Below, one piece after another: positions 24,333 through 32,797 of a stretch of DNA of 64,000 nucleotides. The position numbers and the translations under genes were made by a program. Within the stretch, counting starts at the first letter, position 1; each line of letters starts with the position of its first letter. The stretch comes from Lepidonotus clava (Eukaryota; Annelida; Polychaeta; Phyllodocida; Polynoidae): NCBI GenBank assembly GCA_936440205.1, contig OW387136.1, positions 35,073,927 through 35,137,926 on the forward strand, written 5' to 3'. A model generated the notes under the pieces. It made no database searches and was not told where the DNA came from. It worked only from the letters and a program-made list of their open reading frames with translations.

Positions 24333-25232
24333 AAAGAAAATAAACATCCTTTTATGCTCCTCCAGACTATTCGGTTTTCTACCAAAAGGTAGAAAACCAC
24401 CCTTCAACCAATCTCTTTTATTCTCACACTTATAACGTAAAGATGACCGTTTATTTACTATACAGCTCTATAAATCATGGCATTTTTTATGTTGCCATTG
24501 AAACAAAACGTTTATGTAGTTGTAAATTAGACGCTGGTTAGGCTTATCTCCTGTGACATACGAGCTGATAATCGAGTTGATACTATCAAGCTTGTAACTC
24601 TAACCATACGTTAACGGTTATAACCACTTAATCAAAATAAAAACACAAACGCCTCAAATGGCGTTCAACGCTTTTCTTGAAAAGAGAAAAGGGGGGTGCA
24701 TAAAGTGCACCCCTTTTCTCTTTCAAGAAAACAAAATGCACGCCGCTCCGCTCGCGGGTGATCTGCGTGGCGGGCGCGGTCGGCGGTCGGTGCCTTTTGG
24801 GTGGGAGGGTGCGTTTTGCACCCGACATCCAGGGGCTGTCCCATAACAAAGACCGATCAATTAAAAAACAAAAACGTATGGAGAGCGTTTATGGTTCGGT
24901 TTCATTAATTTGTTATTCTTTTGTTTTGTGAAAGAGAAAAACCCATGTTATCACAGTTTACACTTTTAATTTGGTATTCTTTTGTTTCGTTCCACATAAA
25001 ATATTGTTATGATGCCATCTCTTTTCATTTGTCGTTATTTTATTTTCGGTCCTCATAAAATGATGTTATGACCACATCTCTTTTCATTTGTCGTTATTTT
25101 ATTTCGTTACAGGAAAAACACTCTTATGTTATAGAAACCAAACAAAAAGGATTGTTTTTTCATTAAAGTGTCATTCAGTACATTAACCTTCGACCGGGTA
25201 AGACGTGTTATAATTTCGTTAAATAGAAAAAA
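24333..25232. other. Polinton non-coding stretch with hairpins and repeats
   Basis: Nine hundred bases without a supported gene. A perfect hairpin with arms GGTTTTCTACC lies at 24373-24398, and a longer one at about 24673-24731. A GC-rich patch (24730-24845) follows. Then come two imperfect copies of a roughly 65-bp unit containing CTCTTTTCATTTGTCGTTAT (about 25015-25130). The hairpin after the upstream stop codon could act in 3' end formation, and the repeats could be promoter elements for the ATPase gene. Both roles are inference. Confidence 0.5.
24673..24731. repeat. Hairpin in Polinton spacer
   Basis: The left arm TTTTCTTGAAAAGAGAAAAG with GGGGTGCA pairs with TGCACCCC followed by TTTTCTCTTTCAAGAAAA around a five-base loop. 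The stem is close to perfect over about 27 bases. Confidence 0.8.
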
Positions 25233-25904
25233 ATGGAAAGTGTAAAGGAAATCGCATTTGACCCAAGACTACAAGGACCTTTCACATGTCTTATTGCTGG
25301 ACCTTCAGGATGTGGTAAAACGCAATTAGTGTTTGAAATTATAGAAAAGGCGAAAACTGTAATAAACCCCCCAGTCGATGAGATTATATATTGCTATGGA
25401 CAATGGCAAGACGTTTTCAAGAAGTATCAGGGAAATGTGAAATTCAACGAAGGTCTTCTTTCAAGAGAAGAACTTTTACATAAAAAAAAGGATTTATCTA
25501 AACATTCTCTACTTATAATAGATGATCTGTTAGATAAAGAAGATGCACCTCTTATAAGAGATCTATTCATAAAAGGTTCTCACCATAGAAATATGAGTGT
25601 TATATTCATAACTCAAAATTTATTTCTCCCTAATAAGGATTTCAGAACACTTAGTCTGAACTCTCATTACATGATAATTTTCAAAAATCCAAGAGATATG
25701 AGTCAAATTCACGCTTTATCACGTCAAGTGTTTCCAACTCATCCGCGTTTTCTTACTAACGTATATAACGAAGAAACATCGGCGAGACACTCATATCTAG
25801 TGTTGGACTTCAAGCAGACTACACCCAACACACTAAGGGTGCGTAACAGTGTGACTACACCTCTCAAGACAACTGTATTCATTCCTACTACACGGAAACA
25901 ATGA
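25233..25904 (+). CDS. Packaging ATPase, FtsK/HerA (A32-like) family
   Basis: This is a 223-residue P-loop ATPase of the kind that pumps DNA into capsids in Polintons, poxviruses (A32) and adenovirus-like lineages. Walker A is GPSGCGKT at residues 23-30 and Walker B is LLIIDD at 93-98, preceded by a hydrophobic strand. The later SVIFITQNLF is the expected sensor-like strand ending in glutamine. The length is typical for Polinton copies. The start at 25233 follows an AT-rich leader (AGAAAAAAATGG). Its TGA stop overlaps the ATG of the next gene. The frame is intact, and the gene order ATPase then small protein is common in Polintons. Confidence 0.93.
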   Translation: MESVKEIAFDPRLQGPFTCLIAGPSGCGKTQLVFEIIEKAKTVINPPVDEIIYCYGQWQDVFKKYQGNVKFNEGLLSREELLHKKKDLSKHSLLIIDDLLDKEDAPLIRDLFIKGSHHRNMSVIFITQNLFLPNKDFRTLSLNSHYMIIFKNPRDMSQIHALSRQVFPTHPRFLTNVYNEETSARHSYLVLDFKQTTPNTLRVRNSVTTPLKTTVFIPTTRKQ

Positions 25905-26257
25905 AGGCTAAACAACTCGCTCTCATAAAGAAGCACCTTCCTCTATTGAGACACCTGTCTAAATGCACTGGTAAGGAGTGTAAACATATAATGATGGGTA
26001 TGTCTAATGAGGTGATAAGGTTGATACCGCAAATAGGTGTGAATATTATGAATAAAAACTTGCACATCTCCAATAAACAAGCAGTCGGTCGTCTATCGAG
26101 GTACAAGAAACAACTCAAGGGTCTTACCAAGCCTTCAACTACAGTAGGTCACAAACGTAAGATTCTTGAACAAGAAGGTGGGTTTATTGGTACTCTATTG
26201 GGATTAGCTGTTCCACTCATATCCAGTATTATCGGAGGCCTTACAAGACACCATTAG
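25901..26257 (+). CDS. Small Polinton protein with hydrophobic C-terminus
   Basis: This 118-residue protein overlaps the ATPase stop by four bases (ATGA). It has a basic N-terminal helix (MKAKQLALIKKHLPLLRHLSK) and a middle with a CTGKECKH cysteine pair. A C-terminal glycine-rich hydrophobic segment (GGFIGTLLGLAVPLISSIIGG, residues 93-113) looks like a membrane-active amphipathic peptide. Small proteins of this build recur next to the ATPase in Polintons. By analogy with adenovirus pVI/pX-type precursors they may be cut by the element's protease, which is inference. The frame is intact. Confidence 0.7.
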   Translation: MKAKQLALIKKHLPLLRHLSKCTGKECKHIMMGMSNEVIRLIPQIGVNIMNKNLHISNKQAVGRLSRYKKQLKGLTKPSTTVGHKRKILEQEGGFIGTLLGLAVPLISSIIGGLTRHH

Positions 26258-26263
26258 GAGAAA

Positions 26264-27136
26264 ATGACAAGCTATAAACGAATGCTGCTCGTTCATCCAG
26301 ATGTGTTGCAAAGTTCTAACAAAGTGGAAATGGAGAGTTCAACTGTTTCTGGCAAAGTTGATTCTCCACCTCCTGCCAAAGAAAGTGACAGGGATTCCTT
26401 TTTCGAAAGGTCAATGGTAAAAGAAAAACTTGAACCTACAGCGTCTACCGTGGAGGTGTTAGCTCGTTTACAAAAAGAAATGAGTCGTGTATTGAACGAT
26501 CCAACGATGAGCAGAGAAGAGAAACTAGCCACCTACAATGATCTCATGACCAGGTCCTCCATCCTTTCCTCTAAAGCTAAAAGTATGTTGTTTTCAACAT
26601 CGCACCTTTCACGTTCTCCTTCACCATCTCCGCCACCTTCTCCGACTATCATGAAACCTAAAAGAGTTTCTACAAAACCGAGAGGACTACTTATGCCGAA
26701 GGTACTACCACATAAGATGGAAAAAGCACTAGAAAAAGTTCCGGGTTCTTACCATAACTCTGTGCGTAACCTGTACAAGACCTTGGCCAAATCACGAAAA
26801 CAGTTTACAAAGGACGGTCGTCTCATTCTAGGAGACACACCTATAGATGAAACACATTTGATGAATCTTCTTTCGAGTGCAGTGCGACCGACTACTAAGA
26901 AGCGAGCCAGCTTACCGGGGCAGAAACAATTCGTCCAGATTGTTAAGAAGTTAAATCCGAAAATGAAATATATAAGGAACTACAACATGAAGGGTTCTGA
27001 CAGTGAAGAGGAACATGAAGAGGTGGAAACATCTAGGCGGAAAGAGAAACCTCCTCAACAAGAAGGTCACGGCAGAAGTAAGAGACATCGACACTTTACA
27101 GTAACTCCGTTTGTAAAATGGTCTACAAGGCTCTGA
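26264..27136 (+). CDS. Unknown basic Polinton protein
   Basis: This is a 290-residue frame starting seven bases after the previous stop. The N-terminal third is polar with SPPPAKESD-type linkers, followed by a serine/proline repeat (RSPSPSPPPSPT). A lysine-rich region follows, then a more ordered block (VPGSYHNSVRNLYKTLAKSRKQF) and a C-terminal segment with acidic and basic patches. The last codons overlap the integrase start by 19 bases. Proteins of this kind appear in the same slot in many Polintons without a known role. A structural or core protein is plausible. The frame looks whole. Confidence 0.65.
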   Translation: MTSYKRMLLVHPDVLQSSNKVEMESSTVSGKVDSPPPAKESDRDSFFERSMVKEKLEPTASTVEVLARLQKEMSRVLNDPTMSREEKLATYNDLMTRSSILSSKAKSMLFSTSHLSRSPSPSPPPSPTIMKPKRVSTKPRGLLMPKVLPHKMEKALEKVPGSYHNSVRNLYKTLAKSRKQFTKDGRLILGDTPIDETHLMNLLSSAVRPTTKKRASLPGQKQFVQIVKKLNPKMKYIRNYNMKGSDSEEEHEEVETSRRKEKPPQQEGHGRSKRHRHFTVTPFVKWSTRL

Positions 27137-28203
27137 AGAAAGAAGTGGTTAAGCACTTTACTGATCCTAAACAACCAGCAAGCTTCACAAGCGCATCCAA
27201 AATAAAGAAACACTATTTCAAAAACACTGACATCAAGCATATTGAAGATGCACTTGAATCTGTGGATGCTTATACTAAACATAAACCATTCAAGAGACGG
27301 TTTCCTAGGCGTAAAACACAGACTTTTGGAATAGATAAACAATGGCAAATGGACTTGATAGATATGCAACAGTTCAAAAAGTATAACAAAGGCTATTCGT
27401 ATATAATGGTTGCCATAGATGTCTTTTCCAGATTTGGATTTGCACAAGCTATAAAAAGTAAAAAAGCCACAGATGTTACGGAAGCTTTCAAAGTTATGAC
27501 AGTTAAAAGATGTCCTAAATATCTCCAAACAGATAAAGGTAAAGAGTTCCTGAAAAAAACTTTTCAGGATTACTTGAAAGAGACAGGTGTATCTTTTTTC
27601 ACTGGAGAAAATGATGACATAAAATGTTCTATAGCAGAAAGGTTCAACGGCACCTTACAACAGAAAATGTGGCGATACTTCACTCACATGAAAACATACA
27701 CATACATAGATGTACTTCAAGATCTAGTGCATTCTTACAACCACACCTTTCATTCTACCATAGGAGGTCGACCGGTAGACGTTAATAAAGATAACGCCGA
27801 TCGATTGTTCTATCATTTGTATGAAAGAGTGAGAGCTAAAGATTTAAAGAAGAAAAGGAAACCTTTAATGAAAAGTGATGATAGAGCACGAATCCTAAGA
27901 AAAAAGAAAACCTTTAATCGTGGATATGAACCAAATTGGAGTGAAGAAATATTCACTGTAAAGAACCCAAACTATATTAAAGGGTATGAAATCGAAGATA
28001 CCCTTCAAGAAAGAATAAAGGGGTGGTTTTATCCTCAAGAGGTTCAGAAGGTGAAAGTTACTCCGAGGAAGCAGTACACTGTCAAGAGCATCCTTAAATA
28101 TAGAGGAAAAGGTGCTAAAAGACAAGCACTCATTAAGTGGAAAGGATACGGAGACAAATTCAACAGTTGGGAACCAGTCAAGAACATACAAAAATGGATG
28201 TAA
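27118..28203 (+). CDS. int: Polinton RVE integrase with chromodomain
   Basis: This 361-residue integrase of the retroviral (RVE, DDE) superfamily inserts the excised element and makes the 6-bp target duplication. The catalytic triad is visible as D79 in WQMDLIDM, D139 in QTDKGKEF and E174 in SIAERFNGTL, with spacing typical of the family. The N-terminal ~65 residues form a helical region. The C-terminal ~45 residues are a chromodomain (YTVKSILKYR...LIKWKGYGDKFNSWEP), which could steer insertion to modified histones. The start overlaps the preceding gene by 19 bases and the end overlaps the next by 10. The frame is intact and all key residues are present. Confidence 0.95.
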   Translation: MVYKALKKEVVKHFTDPKQPASFTSASKIKKHYFKNTDIKHIEDALESVDAYTKHKPFKRRFPRRKTQTFGIDKQWQMDLIDMQQFKKYNKGYSYIMVAIDVFSRFGFAQAIKSKKATDVTEAFKVMTVKRCPKYLQTDKGKEFLKKTFQDYLKETGVSFFTGENDDIKCSIAERFNGTLQQKMWRYFTHMKTYTYIDVLQDLVHSYNHTFHSTIGGRPVDVNKDNADRLFYHLYERVRAKDLKKKRKPLMKSDDRARILRKKKTFNRGYEPNWSEEIFTVKNPNYIKGYEIEDTLQERIKGWFYPQEVQKVKVTPRKQYTVKSILKYRGKGAKRQALIKWKGYGDKFNSWEPVKNIQKWM

Positions 28204-29598
28204 CCTGCACCCTACCCAGTAACTCATCTACTAAGACCTTTCCAGACAACACTCTGAGCACTTACAGAGTTCTTTTACAAAAGTATATGGTACTACCAGC
28301 TGACACAGACTGTGCGTTATCTGAAATAACGCTTCCAGTAAAATGGTACAATGTGCGAAAATCAACTTTCTACCTTCTCAGCGCAGAAGCACTGGGAGAA
28401 AAGAAGAAACATAACACCTCACCAACTAGGGCCAGAACTTCCCGCGGTTCTGATGAAGAGGCTTCTTCTCCTGCTACTTCCACAACTACACCTGGAACTG
28501 CAGCTGATTCAATTGAAACACCGACAGGACCAGACCCTGATCATGAAGAGTCTTCTGGAGCGTTTATTTCAGATGCAGTGTCAGCTGTAAGAACAGTTAG
28601 TGAGAGTATATCTCCTCCGACACACTTCAGACGGACCTACACCTCCTAAGAAACCTAGAGAAGGAATTACTCCATTACAAACACCTCCGACAAGGCGCGT
28701 TGAAGCTATCACTCGACTAAAGCGTGAAATAGAGAGCAGTAGGAAAAAACGTGACAGAGAACCGTTCCTAACAGACATGTTTAATACTGATTTGGTAACC
28801 CACATGCATGAAACACCCCCGAAAAGAAAACTAGAAGTTGAAATGGAAGGAATTGAAAAAGAAGAAAACGATGACGATGACGACCAACCAGAGCCCACAG
28901 AAGTATTCGAAGAAGCTGATGCTGACGAACCAAAAAAGCTTCCTCCCACATTGAGTTACATCGATTCATTAGCAAGGAAGCACTTTCCAGGAAAACGGTC
29001 TTACGCTCGTTTCTCAATGGAAAGCGGGCGAGTGGAAGCCAACAAAGATCTGATCAAACTCCTGAATAAAATAATGAAGAAAAATATACCAAAAGTCATC
29101 AAGAAAATGAAAGAAGAAAAGCGAAAAAATAAAGGAAATGGTCCAGATGAAATTTTCTCTTATAACGAATTCACAATGAAAACGCTTATTGCACTGCCTT
29201 CCAACACAATGCTCATCATACCAGAAAACCTTTCTTATCAACTTGGTTTCGAAGGAAAAATATACATGGGTAGGCGCACACGAGCAAAACAAATAACAGA
29301 TGTCAACTTTAGAAACCATACAGTCTATGTCTACTCTGACATTATTCACAACGGGGTAGTAGGAGATACTGAAGCACCACTTCTTCGATGTATGGCCGTA
29401 AACAACTACTCTCAAAAAACAATGGACACAATAAACTTTCCCAATTTGATTTTCCATCCTCTGCGAATAACACATTTCAAAGAGATCGGAGTGTACTTAA
29501 GAGACAGTGCAGGCGAACCTATACCATTTGAGCACGGGGAAGTGTCGGTAGTACTGACCTTTAGAGCTCTCTCTCATCCCTATAGTACATTAGTGTAA
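28194..29598 (+). pseudogene. Conserved Polinton protein, likely virion part (broken)
   Basis: This gene starts inside the end of the integrase frame. Its N-terminal part (TLPSNSSTKTFPDNTLSTY...ITLPVKWYNV) matches a family seen in most animal Polintons. Those begin with a 'TLPSN...Y...EISYP..WYN' segment and end with 'VYVYSDI..HxVVGDxxAPLLR', which is also visible here. The middle is a charged lysine/glutamate-rich linker containing an SYIDSLARKHFPGKRS box. The gene sits just before the capsid genes, so a virion role (minor capsid or tail-like) is likely but unproven. The region has about one break. Confidence 0.75.
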
Positions 29599-29617
29599 GA
29601 AGGAAGACATTGGAAAA

Positions 29618-30082
29618 ATGGTGAGTTACTATATGAACGTGCCACCCTTGTATTCATCACCAAGAGGTGAATATGGCCAATATTATAAGCGCTCGCAATT
29701 TGGAAGTGGCCAATTACCTGCTTTCGGTGGAGCTAAAAGACAACGTGGCCACGGAATATTCGGAAGTATAATGAGATCGGCTCTTCCGATGATAAAGAAG
29801 CTCGGTGCGTCAGCATTTAAAGCAGCAGTCCCCACCATCGTGAAAACAGGAAAAGGTGTTTTTGACGATGTCGTGGCTGGAAAAAACTTTAAGAAGAGCC
29901 TCGTAAAAAGGTCAAAGAGTGCAGGAAGTTCCTTAATGGACACAGCCTTCAGTGCAGCCAGAAGGTACTTAAACACTGACGACGATGGCCCTCCAGCCAA
30001 ACGACGCCGAGCAACGCAAGGTGCAAGACGTGGTAACGGGAAGAAGAAGAGTGTAGGTAGATGTAAGTCTACCCTTTTCTAA
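29618..30082 (+). CDS. Small basic virion-like Polinton protein
   Basis: This protein has 154 residues. The N-terminus is tyrosine- and glycine-rich. It is followed by a predicted amphipathic helix (HGIFGSIMRSALPMIKKLGA, residues 45-64) and a second helical stretch, and ends in a strongly basic tail (PPAKRRRATQGARRGNGKK). The combination of a membrane-active helix and a DNA-binding tail recalls adenovirus core and pVI-like proteins. Similar short basic proteins sit immediately upstream of the capsid gene in other Polintons. The function is inferred from composition and position. The frame is intact. Confidence 0.7.
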   Translation: MVSYYMNVPPLYSSPRGEYGQYYKRSQFGSGQLPAFGGAKRQRGHGIFGSIMRSALPMIKKLGASAFKAAVPTIVKTGKGVFDDVVAGKNFKKSLVKRSKSAGSSLMDTAFSAARRYLNTDDDGPPAKRRRATQGARRGNGKKKSVGRCKSTLF

Positions 30083-30092
30083 AGGACTCATC

Positions 30093-31343
30093 ATGAGTCT
30101 CATTCACCCCTGTGCGGCAACTTGTGCCGTAGGTGAATTGGATTTACACGCACTACCTATATCACAGAAAGATATTCTCCGAAGTCAATTCGTCAAGAAA
30201 ACAACAAACAACGCTCTCACTGACACCACAACTTGTTTTGACTTCACCTTCGAACCGAGCAATCTTTACACAGACCTCAGCGAAGCTGAACTCTACCTAG
30301 AGTATGTGGTCCAAGGAAACGACGAAGCTGCCTTAACCGTGGCACACGATGCAGCTCCAGTCAACAACTTAATTCATTCACTTTTCAGCAGCGTGCAGCT
30401 TCTCATCAACGGTGAGAAGGTAACTTCGAACAATGAAGAGTACTCCTACAAGTCCTATCTCATCGACCTCTTGACGACGGAGGAGGGCGCCAGAAAGTGT
30501 CGCCTCCAAGGTTGCCAGAACTGGTTCATGGACACCCCGGAAAAAATGGACACCAGAGGTGCAGCCAACGCAGGTTGGAACTCACGATGAACAGTCCATG
30601 TCGGAGGCGTTAAGTCTATGGTGGCAAGACCACACCTCGATTTGTTTACTCAGTGTAAACTCCTACCCTCTCACTGCGAGATCAAACTCGTCTTCGAACG
30701 TCAGCCCGCCAGCTTCTACATGCAGATGGCCGCTAACGAGAGTTACAAAGTCATCATCAAGAAGGCCGAAATGACCATGCGCCAAGTTCACGTCAGGGAC
30801 GAGGTGGTGGAGGTACACAATAAAAGTGTACGCGACCCCAAGATGGGACCATTCAACTACCCGATCACCAGGAGCAAGGTCACAAAGCACACCCTAATGC
30901 AAGGTTCATCGGAGTACACGTGGACCGTACCCGACACAACGCAGATCCCCACGGGGGTGATTATTGGCTTAGTCAAAGAGTCGGCCAGCTCAGGGAGCAA
31001 GACGGAGAATCCGTTCAACTTCAAGCACTACGACGTAACAGAAGTCGCCTTGCAGTTCGACGATCAGAAGTTCCACGTGAAGACAGACTTTGTCAACGGA
31101 AACGTTAGCAGAGCCTACAGTCAACTCTTCAAGGAGACTGGCCTATTAGCTTCGGGTCACGACTGCGGTATTCAGTTACATCATTTTAAGAACGGTTACA
31201 CGTTGTTTGCTTTCGACCTGACTCCCGACCGAACCCCGGAGGACAGCCGCATCAACCTGCTGCGACAGGGAAAGCTGTCGGTGTCCCTGAAGTTTGCTGA
31301 AGCGCTGGGCCACGCGGTTTCAGTAATTATGCTGAGCACTTAA
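30093..31343 (+). pseudogene. MCP: Polinton double-jelly-roll major capsid protein (broken)
   Basis: This is the capsid protein of the element, of the double-jelly-roll fold shared with adenovirus hexon and virophages. In animal databases it is often labelled 'F54H12.2-like'. Characteristic words are ELYLEYVVQG, NNLIHSLFSSVQLLINGEKV, the NPFNFKHYDV block, and GYTLFAFDLTPD followed by LRQGKLSVSLKFAEAL near the end. The family is usually about 400-450 residues, and the whole region is close to that size. It has about one break. It lies between the small basic protein and the protease, the usual place. Confidence 0.88.
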
Positions 31344-31411
31344 GACAGCTTGATCCAACTAACAGCCGACCGATTGCCGGTCACTGACTACGCCATGGTG
31401 TAGAACTGAAG

Positions 31412-31912
31412 ATGGTTCTCAAAACCTCAGAATTGAACAAAATTCTACGTAACCATCCCCACACAAATAGATATTTCCTTGGAACTTTTCCCTCTGATAG
31501 AATACCAAAAAAACCACGACCCTTCACTTGTTTCATTAGCAACACAGATCCTCACAATAAACCAGGGGAACATTGGGTAGCATTTTGGGTATCACCACAA
31601 GGGAAAACTTTCTATTTTGACTCATTTGGGTTACCACCAATAGCTATAAAGCACATCTCGTTCTGCCAACGTTCGTCATACGGTATCTGGGAGTATAACC
31701 GACAACAACTACAAGCACTCACAAGCACCACCTGCGGAGCGCACTGTGTTCGATTTCTCATAGAAACATGTCGTACTCTCAACCCCTACGTCGCACTGTC
31801 AGTGCTAGGTACCCCAGCCATGACAAACCTAACGGACAAGACAGTTCTTACTTACATGAACTTAAACCGGTGGAAATGGAGAAGACGGAAACACCAGATG
31901 TTGAAACGCTAG
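31412..31912 (+). CDS. Adenain-type cysteine maturation protease
   Basis: This is a 166-residue cysteine protease of the adenovirus/Ulp1 (C5-like) family that would process virion proteins. The catalytic residues are all visible: H54 in GEHWVAFW, D70 in FYFDSFG, Q101 in QLQAL and C108 in TTCGAHC. The Q-to-C spacing of seven equals that of adenain. The frame is intact and slightly shorter than adenovirus protease (about 204 residues), as usual in Polintons. It follows the capsid gene and overlaps the start of the next frame. Confidence 0.93.
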   Translation: MVLKTSELNKILRNHPHTNRYFLGTFPSDRIPKKPRPFTCFISNTDPHNKPGEHWVAFWVSPQGKTFYFDSFGLPPIAIKHISFCQRSSYGIWEYNRQQLQALTSTTCGAHCVRFLIETCRTLNPYVALSVLGTPAMTNLTDKTVLTYMNLNRWKWRRRKHQMLKR

Positions 31913-32187
31913 AAATGTGGTTATCTACAGATACAGAGGAAAAAGGAGAGTCATCAGAAGAAGAAGATGAAATACTGGACATGCCTAAGAGACGTCCCAT
32001 ATCACTAGGACGCATGCAACGTGATCTGGAGAACACCATTGACTGTGTGGAGGCCCTGTCGGCTAATGTTGACCGACTCCTCTTCGCCGTTACCAACTTG
32101 CAAAGTAAGCTGGAAGAACTCACAGAACGTTCAGCGCAATCTAGAGGCTGTGGTTTCTCATGCTCCAACAATTCCTTCGCCCTTTAA
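31876..32187 (+). CDS. Small acidic coiled-coil Polinton protein
   Basis: I start this frame at the ATG at 31876, inside the end of the protease gene, because earlier methionines are fully embedded in it. The 103 residues begin with an acidic half (MEKTETPDVETLEMWLSTDT, then EEKGESSEEEDEI). A basic turn (PKRRPIS) follows, then a heptad-like helix (RDLENTIDCVEALSANVDRLLFAVTNLQSKLEEL) that looks like a coiled coil. A short cysteine-containing tail closes it. I do not recognise the family. It is the last gene before the right terminal repeat. Confidence 0.5.
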   Translation: MEKTETPDVETLEMWLSTDTEEKGESSEEEDEILDMPKRRPISLGRMQRDLENTIDCVEALSANVDRLLFAVTNLQSKLEELTERSAQSRGCGFSCSNNSFAL

Positions 32188-32654
32188 GAAAATAACTGAC
32201 CAAGGACAATGAAGTATAGGTAAAAAGCTGAAAAATGACTGCCCAAGGACAATGAACTATAGCTAAAAAAACTGAAACATTTTCACTATATAGGAAATGT
32301 ATGAAAAACCAAAAAAAGTATAAAATATATGAAAAACATAAAATATTTAAAATATTTTTAAAAATCTAAAAGAAACGCCTTGTATATATATGAATTATAA
32401 TCTGCTTTTTACGATTTTTAATAAAAAATAACTAAAAAAAATGTTGTTTTGTTTTATTTATTATATGTAATGAATAATAAATGACATAAGCCTATACAAA
32501 CTATATACAAAAAAAATGTAAAAATAACGAAAATAATAGAACGTCCGGTAAAATTATCCGGTAAAATATACGTAGAAAGTATATATAAAAAAAATGAAAA
32601 AATAACAAAATAATACATACGTTCCTTAAACGTATTTTTAAAAGTAGGTTACGA
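32188..32654. other. AT-rich right-end spacer of Polinton
   Basis: This non-coding stretch lies between the last gene and the right terminal repeat. It opens with two imperfect copies of a roughly 45-bp unit (CCAAGGACAATGAA plus CTATAGCTAAAAA-type words, about 32188-32280). Very A/T-rich DNA with several AATAAA words follows, which could serve as polyadenylation signals for the rightward genes. Confidence 0.5.
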
Positions 32655-32791
32655 AAGTAGGTCGTAATGACCTAATTATTCAAAGTCTCTATTAGTCTAT
32701 GAACCTATTTATGCCCGATGCTCACTCGTACTGACCTAGTGACCTAATTAGTAGCATTGACTATGTGCGCCAGCGACTCCATTATACTACT
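32655..32791 (-). repeat. Polinton right terminal inverted repeat
   Basis: This is the inverted partner of 15542-15678. Conserved blocks include GGAGTCGCTGGCGC, CATAGTCAATGCTACTAA and AGAGACTTTGAATAATTAGG, read on the minus strand. Most differences cluster in the middle third. Confidence 0.9.
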
Positions 32792-32797
32792 ATCAGT
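32792..32797. repeat. Target site duplication, right
   Basis: ATCAGT directly follows the right terminus, which ends ATACTACT. It matches the left flank exactly, so both ends and the length of the element are fixed independently of gene content. Confidence 0.9.

Larger units (their letters stand above)
15542..32791. mobile_element. Polinton (Maverick) virus-like DNA transposon
   Basis: This is a self-synthesising DNA transposon of about 17.25 kb with a full virus-like gene set. That set is a protein-primed family B polymerase, RVE integrase, FtsK/HerA-type packaging ATPase, adenain-type protease and double-jelly-roll capsid protein, plus accessory proteins. Both ends carry 137-bp terminal inverted repeats starting AGTAGTAT and are flanked by the same 6-bp site, ATCAGT, as expected for Polintons. 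Genes left of about 23.4 kb read leftwards and genes right of it read rightwards. Several frames are whole (ATPase, integrase, protease and small proteins). Others are broken, and I estimate five to eight breaks in all. The terminal repeats have drifted to about 85-90 percent identity by eye. The copy is therefore a fossil of moderate age, not a fresh insertion. Confidence 0.95.
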
